A DNA stretch of 64,000 nt from Cladocopium goreaui (taxonomy: Eukaryota > Sar > Dinophyceae > Suessiales > Symbiodiniaceae), in NCBI GenBank assembly GCA_947184155.2, contig CAMXCT020003210.1, positions 1-64,000 of the forward strand. Direction: 5' to 3'. Positions 9,716-21,879 of the stretch are shown here, in pieces (within the stretch, counting starts at the first letter, position 1; each line of letters starts with the position of its first letter). The notes under the pieces are model-generated. The model made no database searches, was not told the DNA's origin, and worked only from the letters and a program-made list of their open reading frames with translations. A program made the position numbers and the translations under genes.

Positions 9716-12700
9716 GTAGCTCCGGGTTCAACAGGAACAGGTACGAGCCGTAGATCGTTTGAAGTCAAGACAGCTTGGACTTAGCTTGGCTCCATGGAAG
9801 CTTCAAAGCTTAAGCTGAATCATGTGTCTCGGCCTTCAACCAGGTAGACCAGGGATATCTAATTGGCATCACGCCATTTTATCACTCTGGCATCGCAAGT
9901 TGTTTGGGGTTCAAACACATCTCAATTCATGCTGAGCTGAAATAAATTTAGGAAACATGAGACAGACAACTCGGCGAGCTGAGATTTAATGAGCTTTGAT
10001 TATCGCAGATTCTCATGAAACTCATGCCTCATTCTTCCAAAATACTGAAAGTACGCAAAAGATCATGAAAGTACAATACACCTCAACGACCAGTCGTTGA
10101 TTTCTGGAGCCTTTTGGAATCGGAGACGGTGGAAATAGTGACGCAATTGTAAGCTCAAAAGTCTAGCTGGCTCTCAAAATTGTTGCCTATCATAGACCTG
10201 ATAGAGCGCCTGGTGAGTTTTTCCAGATATGCGTTTCACTAAGTTACGCACTTGTTATATCTGATCTGATCATCCTTATCATTAACGATATTTCTTGGGT
10301 ATGTTGCAGGGTAGCTCAACACCCCACCTGGCACATGATAGCGCTCTGAGCATTCAAGGTAGAGGTGGGCTTTGCGAGCACCTTGTTGGGTGCGATGGTC
10401 TTCCTTATGTCGTTGACCTATTTCACCAACCATAGCGATCAGGATGGATGCACTGGGCCTACAATCTCGCGGCTTTTTTTTTGGGTGTCATCTCCTTGAG
10501 TTGTGCCAATACACAATTCATCAACATTCATTTATTCGTCTGAAATGCAACCCATGGTTTATATCAGTCAACCCATGGTTTATATGTTCATATATCAACC
10601 CATTGAGATCTGTAATGTTTTTATATGTTCATATCAATCTCCCCCTCCCCAAGATCAGGACCCCACGGAGTTCAACACGCCGAACCCAGCAGGATATCCG
10701 CAGATATACCTATGAAGTCATCAGTCAGACCATCGCCATTTTTTGCGCCGCATCCAGCCTGCAATGAGCATCCAGACTGGGGTAGATCACACGGGGTTGG
10801 TTTTTCTTTCCACTGACTTGAGATCTTAAACCCCAGAGGGGTGGTTGTTGTGGTCGTGCATGGGTGTTTCAGTCATGGTTTTGCCGCCCCTCTTGCAATA
10901 TCAATATCATGTTGATATGTTGGAAGTGTCAAAAACTGGAAACCAACTCTTCACCGAAACCCGACTGTAGGGCACGTAGTTAGTTCGCATCTGACTTATC
11001 CTTCACATCTGAGGTCATGGTGTTCCAGTACATCAATGAGGCCACGGACAAGGCCACCCCGTAACCATTGGTACCCCAAAGATTGAAGGGTTCATCTGTT
11101 TGTCATCATTTTGCACATGAACATGTGGCAATTTGGAGTCATTAGTGGGCAAACCCATGTGGGCACAGGTCAAGATTTTAAAACCCCCAACATGTTTTTG
11201 TGGCATACGAACTGGCGAATTGTGCGGGTCCATTGATACCCATGCCCGTACAACGAGGTGAACTAGCAATAGGAAATCATGTAAACCTCTCAGTTGTTCG
11301 AAGGTTGTAACAAGTTTGGTTCAAAAGCGAGATAGGATGGTGACCATGATATCAATGGTGCGTTCGGATTCACCACGTTCCACGGATAGAACATTCATAA
11401 ATTTCATAGCATAGCAATTTATGAGCAAGTCAGGGGCCCTGAGTTCTACATGTCCAAAGTTCTTCCAAAATGAGTGCAGACATATCCCTGACCTTCCGGT
11501 TGGAAGCTGCAGGCTATGGTATATTTTGAGTGGGACAGCTTGCCTTTCTTGGCACCTTGACTGGCAGAGACCTGACCCTGTGATCTGCAAAAAATTAGCA
11601 GCCTGACTCAGGTGCATATGTCGCAGATGATTGCCCCTTGGCATGTGGTGGTCGGATCCATCCACCAGCCATTACCTATGGGCTTATTGACCATTCTTAC
11701 TGGGATCGGGTGGTTGAAGCATGTTGAAGCCACCGTGATGCAGAACCTTGCGCACCAAGGTTTGGTATTCTGCACTCCAATTTCATTTGCTCCTTGGCAT
11801 TTTGAGGAGTTATGTGGGCCATGTCGCTTCACCCTTCATCTTCCTGGGCTTGAAACAAATGGTCAAGAAACCGGAACTCATAGGTACTACATCTCCTTCC
11901 AGGGCGCCGTTGCACTTGCAAAGCACAAGTTCGCAGAGGTGGACGGGATCCATTCGAGTCAACAGCAAGTCTCAGTGACTTGGCACAGTTTTGGGCTGGA
12001 AGCATCCCTAACCACCCTAACCGTTAGGATAGGTAGTTCCCCACCTGCCAGGTGAGGGATACGCATGGATACGCTATATATATATATATATATTACATTA
12101 CATTATATTACTCTATGTTTTGCTGGCAGCTGGCACATATTGTTCTACAATTCTTTAAGGCCTGAAAGAATGGGGGGTGCTTTTTTGTTATTGTGTTTAC
12201 CCTTGATACATTCATCCCTTACCAAATACTCTCACCAATGATGTGGTTGAGTCAGTGGTCACTACTGATTGATATACATTATAAATTATATATATATACG
12301 TATGTATGTTATATATATATATACAATATTGTATACATCTCCAGGGATCATATCGGTGACCATTGGATTCAGCATTTTCCGTTTGTCATCTCTGACTGCA
12401 ATCCATCCTGGCAGAAGATAAGATCCCCCATTTGCTGATCTTCCCATGGCATATTCTCCATTGCAAGGTTGGAAAAGGTTCATATATCATATATCCCAAT
12501 TGGACATAACCCAGAAACATGGGTTAAATATGAATTATATGTGGTTCATATCCCCCAAGAATGGTTGATTGATAGGGGTAATGCCGCACAAAGGGGCATG
12601 TGAAAATAATCTATTAAAGGTGTGATTACCCGGAAGTACTATCAACTCTTGGATGATTTCACTCGAAGTCCCATGTCTAGACGCAAGGAGTTGGAAGAAA

Positions 12701-13578
12701 CCGTGGGGGCTGGGATACTATTTCAACTTCTACTTTTCCGAAACCGTGTAGAACCCTTTGAGAGTCCAAATGAAAAAGGCTAGTCTTCGCTGTCAACGAT
12801 ACATCTTGATTCCCACATGCATTGGTTGGACCAAACAATGGATGGCATACTATATTTTGCGGGAAGCTACTCATAAGTTCAGGGGAGTTGACATACTTCG
12901 GAGGAGGACACTGTGCCGCTATATGCCCCTGATATTGAAAGTGTGTGCATTGCCCATTGCTGCCATGCCAAAGGTTTGGACTGCACTGCAGTCTTTGTGG
13001 GGAATGGAACACGTGACTTGACCCAACAAGTCTCGGATGCAGCAGGGATCAGACTGTTGTCGGGTCATCAACCTGTGGGCCATTGGTTGAACCCTGGGAG
13101 CTTGTAGCCATTTGGCATCACCCCCTTTGGCAAGGAGGCATCCTAGGAAATTGAGAATCCTTATCAACCAACCAGTACGACAAATCCACACCAATCCACA
13201 AGTGGTTTTGGAAACCTTCATATACATATCCTCTGACATTCATTCATATATATATATATGTATAATTATACATATATATTATATATATGTATATGTATAT
13301 ACTATATATATATACTATATACTTTATATATATATACTTTATATATATATACTTTATATATATATACTTTATATATATATATGCATGTCATACAGCATAT
13401 GTTTAGTTTGTTTATATATGGTCTCGTGTTCCGTGTTCCTACCCCCCCAATGGTATGGGTCCCCAGGTAGCACCCCGTTCCCTTCTATTTGCAAGCTATT
13501 GGCAGCATTTCTGAGGTCCAGCCTCGTATTTGCTAGGTTTTTGCAGCGATTCTGACTACCAGCCTCGCATTTACTACA
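9716..13578. other. Unresolved region downstream of the ATPase exons
   Basis: If the ATPase gene is whole, its next exons should be here. Several GC-richer blocks are partly open: 10,309-10,440, 10,650-10,770 (one frame reads ISADIPMKSSVRPSP, vaguely like the plant segment before VEVGSYVLVG), 11,430-11,610, 11,620-12,055 (147 open codons on plus) and 12,760-13,110. None shows TGE, DKTGT or another hallmark. Short AT microsatellites lie at 12,075-12,100, 12,285-12,335 and 13,245-13,382. Confidence 0.4.
13245..13385. repeat. TATATATACTTTA microsatellite
   Basis: Four regular copies of a 20-bp TA-plus-CTTTA unit follow irregular TA repeats. It lies about 190 bp left of the hairpin array. Confidence 0.8.
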
Positions 13579-13797
13579 GTAGATGGACAAAATATTCAAA
13601 CCCTGCAGCACGCAATATGTTGAACCCCCGCACCCCCAAATCTCAATGTTTCATCGCGCGCGTTAGCAAAAGTGATGTTAGGGGTTTGATTTTTTTCGTC
13701 CATTGGGGCTAACGCATTTCAGGTTACAATAACATTGAACTTTGGGGGCGAAGGGGTTGTACAGGATAGAAGGGGTTTGAATATTTCGTCCATCTAC
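13579..13797. mobile_element. 0.22-kb inverted-repeat element, copy 1
   Basis: Begins GTAGATGGACAAAATATTC and ends GAATATTTCGTCCATCTAC, an inverted repeat of about 23 bp with one mismatch. The interior has GCACCCCCAAATCTCAATG and a GCGCGCG core. It has the shape of a non-autonomous DNA transposon (MITE). Other copies: 14,872-15,092, 16,170-16,388, 17,467-17,685, 18,761-18,979 and 20,061-20,279. Confidence 0.8.
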
Positions 13798-14871
13798 GGT
13801 ACCAACTCGGGTGTGCGGCATGCCGCACACCCCAGTTGGTACTGTCTCGCTCTCTGATGTTTTCACATCTTTTGGTCTCCAAACTCTGTTGTGGAAACAT
13901 CAATGCGCATGCTGCCGATCTTCTTCCAAACTGCGCAAAACATTGGCTTTTCACAAGTAAATGCCTCCTGTCTGTCTCCCGTCCCATTTTTTCTATTCCC
14001 TAATTCGCAACTTATTCCTAAGTGCACAAAACATTGTGTTTTCACAGGTAAGTGCAACCTTTGTGCCTCCCGTCCCATTTTTTTCTATTCCCTAATTCGC
14101 AACTTATTCCAAACTGCAAAAAACATTGTGTTTTCACAGGTAAATGCTGCATGTGTCTCTCGTCCCATTTTTCCCTATTCCCTAATTCAACAACTTATTT
14201 CAACATGCGCAAAACATTGTTTTCACAGGTAGATGTGCATGCCTCTCTTGTCCCATTTTTTCCTATTCCCTAATTCACGACTTATTCGTTTGACGTGGCC
14301 CTGCCAATGGATTATGTCATTTGTGACGTGCTGCTTCTTTTTAAGAGAAAAATATTTCCTTTTTTACTTAGGAGCTGTCTCATGCTGTTCAAGTTGCAAA
14401 ATCCATTGGCAGGGCCACGTCAAACGAATAAGTCGTGAATTAGGGAATAGGAAAAAATGGGACGAGAGAGGCATGCACATCTACCTGTGAAAACACAATG
14501 TTTTGCGCATGTTGAAATAAGTTGTGAATTAGGGAATAGGGAAAATGGGACGAGAGACACATGCAGCATTTACCTGTGAAAACACAATGTTTTTTGCAGT
14601 TTGGAATAAGTTGCGAATTAGGGAATAGAAAAAAATGGGACGGGAGGCACAAAGGTTGCACTTACCTGTGAAAACACAATGTTTTGTGCACTTAGGAATA
14701 AGTTGCGAATTAGGGAATAGAAAAAAATGGGACGGGAGACAGACAGGAGGCATTTACTTGTGAAAAGCCAATGTTTTGCGCAGTTGGGAATAAGATCAGC
14801 AGCATGCACATTGATGTTTCCACAACAGAGTTTGGAGACCAAAAGATGTGAAAACATCAGAGAACCAGACA
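13798..14871. mobile_element. 1.07-kb hairpin unit 1
   Basis: Two arms of about 490 bp, inverted copies of each other, flank a loop of about 92 bp (14,309-14,400). The inner stem is CGTTTGACGTGGCCCTGCCA and its complement. Each arm holds four to five direct subrepeats of 85-95 bp containing CGTCCCATTTTT and TATTCCCTAATTC. The left end carries the junction palindrome. Confidence 0.9.
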
Positions 14872-15092
14872 GTAGATGGACAAAATATTCAAACCCTGCA
14901 GCACGCAATATGTTGAACCCCCGCACCCCCAAATCTCAATGTTTCAGCGCGCGTGTTAGCAAAAGTGATGTTAGGGGTTTGATTTTTTTCGTCCATTGGG
15001 GCTAACGCACTTCAGGTTACAATAACATTGAACTTTGGGGGCGAGGGGGTTGTACCGGATAGAAGGGGTTTGAATATTTCGGTCCACCTAAC

Positions 15093-16169
15093 GGTACCAA
15101 GCCTACTCGGGTGTGCGCATGCCGCACACCCCAGTTGGTACTGTCTCGCTCTCTGATGTTTTCACATCTTTTGGTCTCCAAACTCTGTTGTGGAAACATC
15201 AATGTGCATGCTGCTGATCTTATTCACTGCGCAAAACATTGGCTTTTCACAAGTAAATGCCTCCTGTCTGTCTCCCGTCCCATTTTTTTCTATTCCCTAA
15301 TTCGCAACTTATTCCTAAGTGCACAAAACATTGTGTTTTCACAGGTAAGTGCAACCTTTGTGCCTCCCGTCCCATTTTTTTCTATTCCCTAATTCGCAAC
15401 TTATTCCAAACTGCAAAAAACATTGTGTTTTCACAGGTAAATGCTGCATGTGTCTCTCGTCCCATTTTTCCCCATTCCCTAATTCACAACTTATTTCAAC
15501 ATGCGCAAAACATTGTGTTTTCACAGGTAGATGTGCATGCCTCTCTTGTCCCATTTTTTCCTATTCCCTAATTCACGACTTATTCGTTTGACGTGGCCCT
15601 GCCAATGGATTATGTCATTTGTGACGTGCTGCTTCTTTTTAAGAGAAAAATATTTCCTTTTTTACTTAGGAGCTGTCTCATGCTGTTCAAGTTGCAAAAT
15701 CCATTGGCAGGGCCACGTCAAACGAATAAGTCGTGAATTAGGGAATAGGAAAAAATGGGACGAGAGAGGCATGCACATCTACCTGTGAAAACACAATGTT
15801 TTGCGCATGTTGAAATAAGTTGTGAATTAGGGAATAGGGAAAAATGGGACGAGAGACACATGCAGCATTTACCTGTGAAAACACAATGTTTTTTGCAGTT
15901 TGGAATAAGTTGCGAATTAGGGAATAGAAAAAATGGGACGGGAGGCACAAAGGTTGCACTTACCTGTGAAAACACAATGTTTTGTGCACTTAGGAATAAG
16001 TTGCGAATTAGGGAATAGAAAAAAATGGGACGGGAGACAGACAGGAGGCATTTACTTGTGAAAAGCCAATGTTTTGCGCAGTTTGGAATAAGATCAGCAG
16101 CATGCACATTGATGTTTCCACAACAGAGTTTGGAGACCAAAAGATGTGAAAACATCAGAGAACCAGACA
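15093..16169. mobile_element. 1.07-kb hairpin unit 2
   Basis: Same plan as unit 1, loop at about 15,609-15,700. Its junction palindrome is damaged by small insertions (CCAAGCCTACTCGG), and the 0.22-kb element before it has changed at the same point. Confidence 0.9.
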
Positions 16170-16388
16170 GTAGATGGACAAAATATTCAAACCCTGCAGC
16201 ACGCAATATGTTGAACCCCCGCACCCCCAAATCTCAATGTTTCATCGCGCGCGTTAGCAAAAGTGATGTTAGGGGTTTGATTTTTTTCGTCCATTGGGGC
16301 TAACGCATTTCAGGTTACAATAACATTGAACTTTGGGGGCGAAGGGGTTGTACAGGATAGAAGGGGTTTGAATATTTCGTCCACCTAC

Positions 16389-17466
16389 GGTACCAACTCG
16401 GGTGTGCGGCATGCCGCACACCCCAGTTGGTACTGTCTCGCTCTCTGATGTTTTCACATCTTTTGGTCTCCAAACTCTGTTGTGGAAACATCAATGTGCA
16501 TGCTGCTGATCTTATTCCAAACTGCGCAAAACATTGGCTTTTCACAAGTAAATGCCTCCTGTCTGTCTCCCGTCCCATTTTTTTCTATTCCCTAATTCGC
16601 AACTTATTCCTAAGTGCACAAAACATTGTGTTTTCAAAGGTAAGTGCAACCTTTGTGCCTCCCGTCCCATTTTTTTCTATTCCCTAATTCGCAACTTATT
16701 CCAAACTGCAAAAAACATTGTGTTTTCACAGGTAAATGCTGCATGTGTCTCTCGTCCCATTTTTCCCTATTCCCTAATTCACAACTTATTTCAACATGCG
16801 CAAAACATTGTGTTTTCACAGGTAGATGTGCATGCCTCTCTCGTCCCATTTTTTCCTATTCCCTAATTCACGACTTATTCGTTTGACGTGGCCCTGCCAA
16901 TGGATTATGTCATTTGTGACGTGCTGCTTCTTTTTAAGAGAAAAATATTTCCTTTTTTACTTAGGAGCTGTCTCATGCTGTTCAAGTTGCCAAATCCATT
17001 GGCAGGGCCACGTCAAACGAATAAGTCGTGAATTAGGGAATAGGAAAAAATGGGACGAGAGAGGCATGCACATCTACCTGTGAAAACACAATGTTTTGCG
17101 CATGTTGAAATAAGTTGTGAATTAGGGAATAGGGAAAAATGGGACGAGAGACACATGCAGCATTTACCTGTGAAAACACCATATTTTTTTGCAGTTTGGA
17201 ATAAGTTGCGAATTAGGGAATAGAAAAAAATGGGACGGGAGGCACAAAGGTTGCACTTACCTGTGAAAACACAATGTTTTGTGCACTTAGGAATAAGTTG
17301 CGAATTAGGGAATAGAAAAAAATGGGACGGGAGACAGACAGGAGGCATTTACTTGTGAAAAGCCAATGTTTTGCGCAGTTTGGAATAAGATCAGCAGCAT
17401 GCACATTGATGTTTCCACAACAGAGTTTGGAGACCAAAAGATGTGAAAACATCAGAGAGCGAGACA
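16389..17466. mobile_element. 1.07-kb hairpin unit 3
   Basis: Same plan, loop at about 16,903-16,995, junction palindrome nearly intact. Arms differ by only a few substitutions from those of units 2 and 4. Confidence 0.9.
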
Positions 17467-17685
17467 GTAGATGGACAAAATATTCAAACCCTGCAGCACG
17501 CAATATGTTGAACCCCCGCACCCCCAAATCTCAATGTTTCATCGCGCGCGTTAGCAAAAGTGATGTTAGGGGTTTGATTTTTTTTGTCCATTGGGGCTAA
17601 CGCATTTCAGGTTACAATAACATTGAACTTTGGGGGCGAAGGGGTTGTACAGGATAGAAGGGGTTTGAATATTTCGTCCACCTAC

Positions 17686-18760
17686 GGTACCAACTCGGGT
17701 GTGCGGCATGCCGCACACCCCAGTTGGTACTGTCTCGCTCTCTGATGTTTTCACATCTTTTGGTCTCCAAACTCTGTTGTGAAAACATCAATGCGCATGC
17801 TGCTGATCTTCTTCCAAACTGCGCAAAACATTGGCTTTTCACAAGTAAATGCCTCCTGTCTGTCTCCCGTCCCATTTTTTTCTATTCCCTAATTCGCAAC
17901 TTATTCCTAAGTGCACAAAACATTGTGTTTTCACAGGTAAGTGCAACCTTTGTGCTTCCCGTCTCATTTTTTTCTATTCCCTAATTCGCAACTTATTCCA
18001 AACTGCAAAAAACATTGTGTTTTCACGGGTAAATGCTGCATGTGTCTCTCGTCCCATTTTTTCCTATTCCCTAATTCACAACTTATTCCAACATGCGCAA
18101 AACATTGTGTTTTCACAGGTAGATGTGCATGTCTCTCTCGTCCCATTTTTTCCTATTCCCTAATTCACGACTTATTCGTTTGACGTGGCCCTGCCAATGG
18201 ATTATGTCATTTGTGACGTGCTGCTTCTTTTTAAGAGACAAATATTTCCTATTTTTATTTAGGAGCTGTCTCATGCTGTTCAAGTTGCAAAATCCATTGG
18301 CAGGGCCACGTCAAACGAATAAGTCGTGAATTAGGGAATAGGAAAAAATGGGACGAGAGAGACATGCACATCTACCTGTGAAAACAATGTTTTGCGCATG
18401 TTGGAATAAGTTGTGAATTAGGGAATAGGAAAAAATGGGACGAGAGACACATGCAGCATTTACCTGTGAAAACACAATGTTTTTTGCAGTTTGGAATAAG
18501 TTGCGAATTAGGGAATAGAAAAAATGGGACGGGAAGCACAAAGGTTGCACTTACCTGTGAAAACGCAATGTTTTGTGCACTTAGGAACAAGTTGCGAATT
18601 AGGGAATAGAAAAAAATGGGACGGGAGACAGACAGGAGGCATTTACTTGTGAAAAGCCAATGTTTTGCGCAGTTTGGAAGAAGATCAGCAGCATGCACAT
18701 TGATGTTTCCACAAAAGAGTTTGGAGACCAAAAGATGTGAAAACATCAGAGAGCGAGACA
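17686..18760. mobile_element. 1.07-kb hairpin unit 4
   Basis: Same plan, loop at about 18,200-18,290. It shares variants with unit 5 (GTGCTTCCC, TTCCTATTTTTA) that separate units 4-5 from 1-3, which suggests stepwise duplication. Confidence 0.9.
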
Positions 18761-18979
18761 GTAGATGGACAAAATATTCAAACCCTACAGCACGCACGAT
18801 GTTGAACCCCCGCACTCCCAAATCTCAATGTTTCAGCGCGCGTGTTAGCAAAAGTGATGTTAGGGGTTTGATTTTTTTCGTCCATTGGGGCTAACGCACT
18901 TCAGGTTACAATAACATTGAACTTTGGGGGCGAGGGGGTTGTACCGGATAGAAGGGGTTTGAATATTTCGTCCATCTAC

Positions 18980-19025
18980 GGTACCAACTGGGGTGTGCGG
19001 CATGCCGCACACCCCAGTTGGTACC
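18980..19025. repeat. Perfect 46-bp palindrome at hairpin junction
   Basis: GGTACCAACTGGGGTGTGCG plus three bases, followed by its exact reverse complement; the centre is CGGCATGCCG. Degenerate copies lie at 13,798-13,842, 16,389-16,434 and 17,686-17,731, and a broken one near 15,093. Confidence 0.95.
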
Positions 19026-20060
19026 GTCTCGCTCTCTGATGTTTTCACATCTTTTGGTCTCCAAACTCTGTTGTGGAAACATCAATGTGCATGCTGCTGA
19101 TCTTCTTCCAAACTGCGCAAAGCATTGGCTTTTCACAAGTAAATGCCTACTGTCTGTCTCCCGTTCCCTTTTTTTTTCTATTCCCTAATTCGCAACTTAT
19201 TCCTAAGTGCACAAAACATTGTGTTTTCACAGGTCTGTGCAACCTTTGTGCTTCCCGTCCCAATTTTTTCTATTCCCTAATTCGCAACTTATTCCAAACT
19301 GCAAAAAACATTGTGTTTTCACGGGTAAATGCTGCATGTGTCTCTCGTCCCATTTTTTTCCTATTCCCTAATTCACAACTTATTCCAACATGCGCAAAAC
19401 ATTGTGTTTTCACGGGTAGATGTGCATGTCTCTCTCGTCCCATTTTTTCCTACTCCCTAATTCAGGACTTATTCGTTTGACGTGGCCCTGCCAATGGATT
19501 ATGTCATTTGTGACGTGCTGCTTCTTTTTAAGAGAAAAATATTTCCTATTTTTAATTAGGAGCTGTCTCATGCTGTTCAAGTTGCAAAATCCATTGGCAG
19601 GGCCACGTCAAACGAATAAGTCGTGAATTAGGGAATAGGAAAAAATGGGACGAGAGAGACATGCACATCTACCTGTGAAAACACAATGTTTTGCGCATGT
19701 TGGAATAAGTTGTGAATTAGGGAATAGGAAAAAATGGGACGAGAGACACATGCAGCATTTACCTGTGAAAACACAATGTTTTTTGCAGTTTGGAATAAGT
19801 TGCGAATTAGGGAATAGAAAAAAATGGGACGGGAAGCACAAAGGTTGCACTTACCTGTGAAAACACAATGTTTTGTGCACTTAGGAATAAGTTGCGAATT
19901 AGGGAATAGAAAAAAATGGGACGGGAGACAGACAGGAGGCATTTACTTGTGAAAAGCCAATGTTTTGCGCAGTTTGGAAGAAGATCAGCAGCATGCACAT
20001 TGATGTTTCCACAACAGAGTTTGGAGACCAATAGATGTGAAAACATCAGAGAACGAGACA
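18980..20060. mobile_element. 1.07-kb hairpin unit 5
   Basis: Same plan, loop at about 19,497-19,590. Its left end has the only perfect 46-bp junction palindrome. Small length changes inside the left arm. Confidence 0.9.
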
Positions 20061-20354
20061 GTAGATGAACAAAATATTCAAACCCTGCAGCACGCACTAT
20101 GGTGAACCCCCGCACCCCCAAATCTCAATGTTTCAGCGCGCGTGTTAGCAAAAGTGATGTTAGGGGTTTGATTTTTTTCGTCCATTGGGGCTAACGCACT
20201 TCAGGTTACAATAACATTGAACTTTGGGGGCGAGGGGGTTGTACCGGATAGAAGGGGTTTGAATATTTCGTCCATCTACGGTAGTTTTGCAAAGAAACTG
20301 TCACAGATTGTCACAGATTGTCACACACAAACACGCACTCTTTGAATAACTCAC

Positions 20355-20444
20355 AAATGACTGCTGCAAGTCGGTGTCATCCGTCAGCCCCACCAGCCAT
20401 AGAGCTGGGCAGTCCGCCTTGAGGTTCTTGTCACCGCACCTGGC
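20355..20444 (-). CDS. Isolated candidate exon, product unknown
   Basis: Acceptor GTTGCAG|GCC and consensus donor TTT|GTGAGT bound exactly 30 codons, ARCGDKNLKADCPALWLVGL then TDDTDLQQSF. The composition is strongly protein-like and it sits only 75 bp right of the repeat array. I do not recognise the product. It could be a leftover of a minus-strand gene beyond the TRAPPC11 stop. Confidence 0.45.
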
Positions 20445-21798
20445 CTGCAACAGGCCCCTGAGCGGAGAAGGGCCGGTTTGGCCTAGCATTGATCATCACT
20501 ATTGGGAGGGGCTGGGAGGGGGGACTATTCATGAACCGACAAATTGGAAAAGGACGTCCATGCTGCATGCTTTCAACTTTGTATTTTGGATGATGATATC
20601 CAAAGCATCTATTACTCAAATCACCGGATGAACAAATGCATGCTCTATGACGCTGTGTAATATATTTAATATGAAGCATTGTAAAAATTGATGTGACATG
20701 AATATGTGGCTGATCATTGTATACACGTGTGGGTAATCAACAAATGGTATTTTGATCTCACCAACAGGTGATGGATTTAGATGATCTCATGATCATTGAC
20801 TTGTTTGGGGAATTTGGGGCATTATCCCTCTAAAAAGCATCATGTGTGGTGATGGCGTTGTTTTTGAGGTCGCGCCTTCAGCCATCCAATGATCGGAGTG
20901 ACTGATACATAGCCAATATTGGATACCCTGTAACAAATTATATCGATTTCTAGCTGGTTGGGTTGATGATTACAAATGATTATATGACCATTGTCAATAT
21001 ATATTTGGGAGGTTAGGTGACATTGTTCCTATGTTTCGTTTATTTTTAAATAGGCGCTTTGTGTTATCCTCCAGTAAACTATCATAGATGATGTGGACAA
21101 CAACACCACTTGTAGATGATTTTCCTCGGGAAATGATCCAAAAACGATGGCTTTTCCACATCGTTTCTCAAACTGAGCAGCTTAAGAACCACCTGATTTG
21201 GCGCCTCAAGCGTTTGGCTTCCTTGTCGGACATCAGCAATCTGTCACCTCAAAGTCCCGTTGTAAAAGGTTGGATGGTCCTGCAATGGAGAATCACCAAT
21301 ATATGCATACATGCGTACATTACAATGCATTACAGCACAGACCGTTATAGCACATTAGTACATTATATTAAATAACATCAAATGACATTATATATATATA
21401 CACATTACCTACATACATACTGTACATATGTAGACGTGTATATATATAATACGTTTACATATATATATATATATACGTACATATATATATATATATACAC
21501 GTATATATGTATACATGTACATATGTATAGTGAAAAGTCTAGATGTTTATGATATTACATGACATCACATGGATTAAACACGTTGATATAAAATAATGAC
21601 ATCTAATCACGCTACTATATCCGTAATATTATATATATAATATACTAAATATTGACTTATGTATATTAGTATATTATAGATATAGTGACTGAAAAATATA
21701 CTAAGTAACATTAAGTAACTAGACTTAGTTAAATATGTAAAGATTGCCTAAATAACTGGTCAAACGGTGGTCGAGATCAGTGACCTCCCCAGAGGCCG
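20445..21798. other. Spacer, AT-rich
   Basis: No supported exon. A 150-bp TA/ACAT microsatellite lies at 21,380-21,535, followed by AT-rich DNA. The block 21,088-21,375 has an open plus frame that I could not support. Confidence 0.35.
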
Positions 21799-21849
21799 CG
21801 AGGCAAAGGCCGCTCTGAGACAGGGACTGTCGGAGGCAACCAGACAGGT
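21799..21849 (+). CDS. Candidate exon, strand uncertain
   Basis: Plus strand: acceptor CTCCCCAG, donor CAGACAG|GTTGGC, reading GREAKAALRQGLSEATRQ. The minus strand is also open and protein-like (ANLSGCLRQSLSQSGLCLAA) with donor GAG|GTCACT. The block is GC-rich in an AT-rich setting, so one of the two is likely coding. Confidence 0.3.
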
Positions 21850-21879
21850 TGGCCTCGAGAAACGTCGAAAAAACGCGGG

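Larger units (their letters stand above)
13579..20279. repeat. Alternating array: six 0.22-kb elements and five 1.07-kb hairpins
   Basis: The 6.7-kb array has a period of about 1,296 bp. Each period has a 0.22-kb element bounded by TAGATGGAC-AAATATTCAAACCC and its inverted copy, then a 1.07-kb foldback unit. Units differ by a few percent and by small indels (for example the first and last 0.22-kb copies share CCATCTA ends). Many open frames cross it on both strands, repeated in mirror image; I judge them to be by-products of the inverted repeats. Confidence 0.95.

Noticed and set aside
14440..20121. Many open frames of 60-170 codons, repeated on both strands (phrases such as CLPSHFFLFPNSQLIP)
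   Set aside because: They are the subrepeats of the hairpin arms read in several frames and in mirror image. The frames have no start context, stop changes follow indels, and the same DNA is open on both strands.
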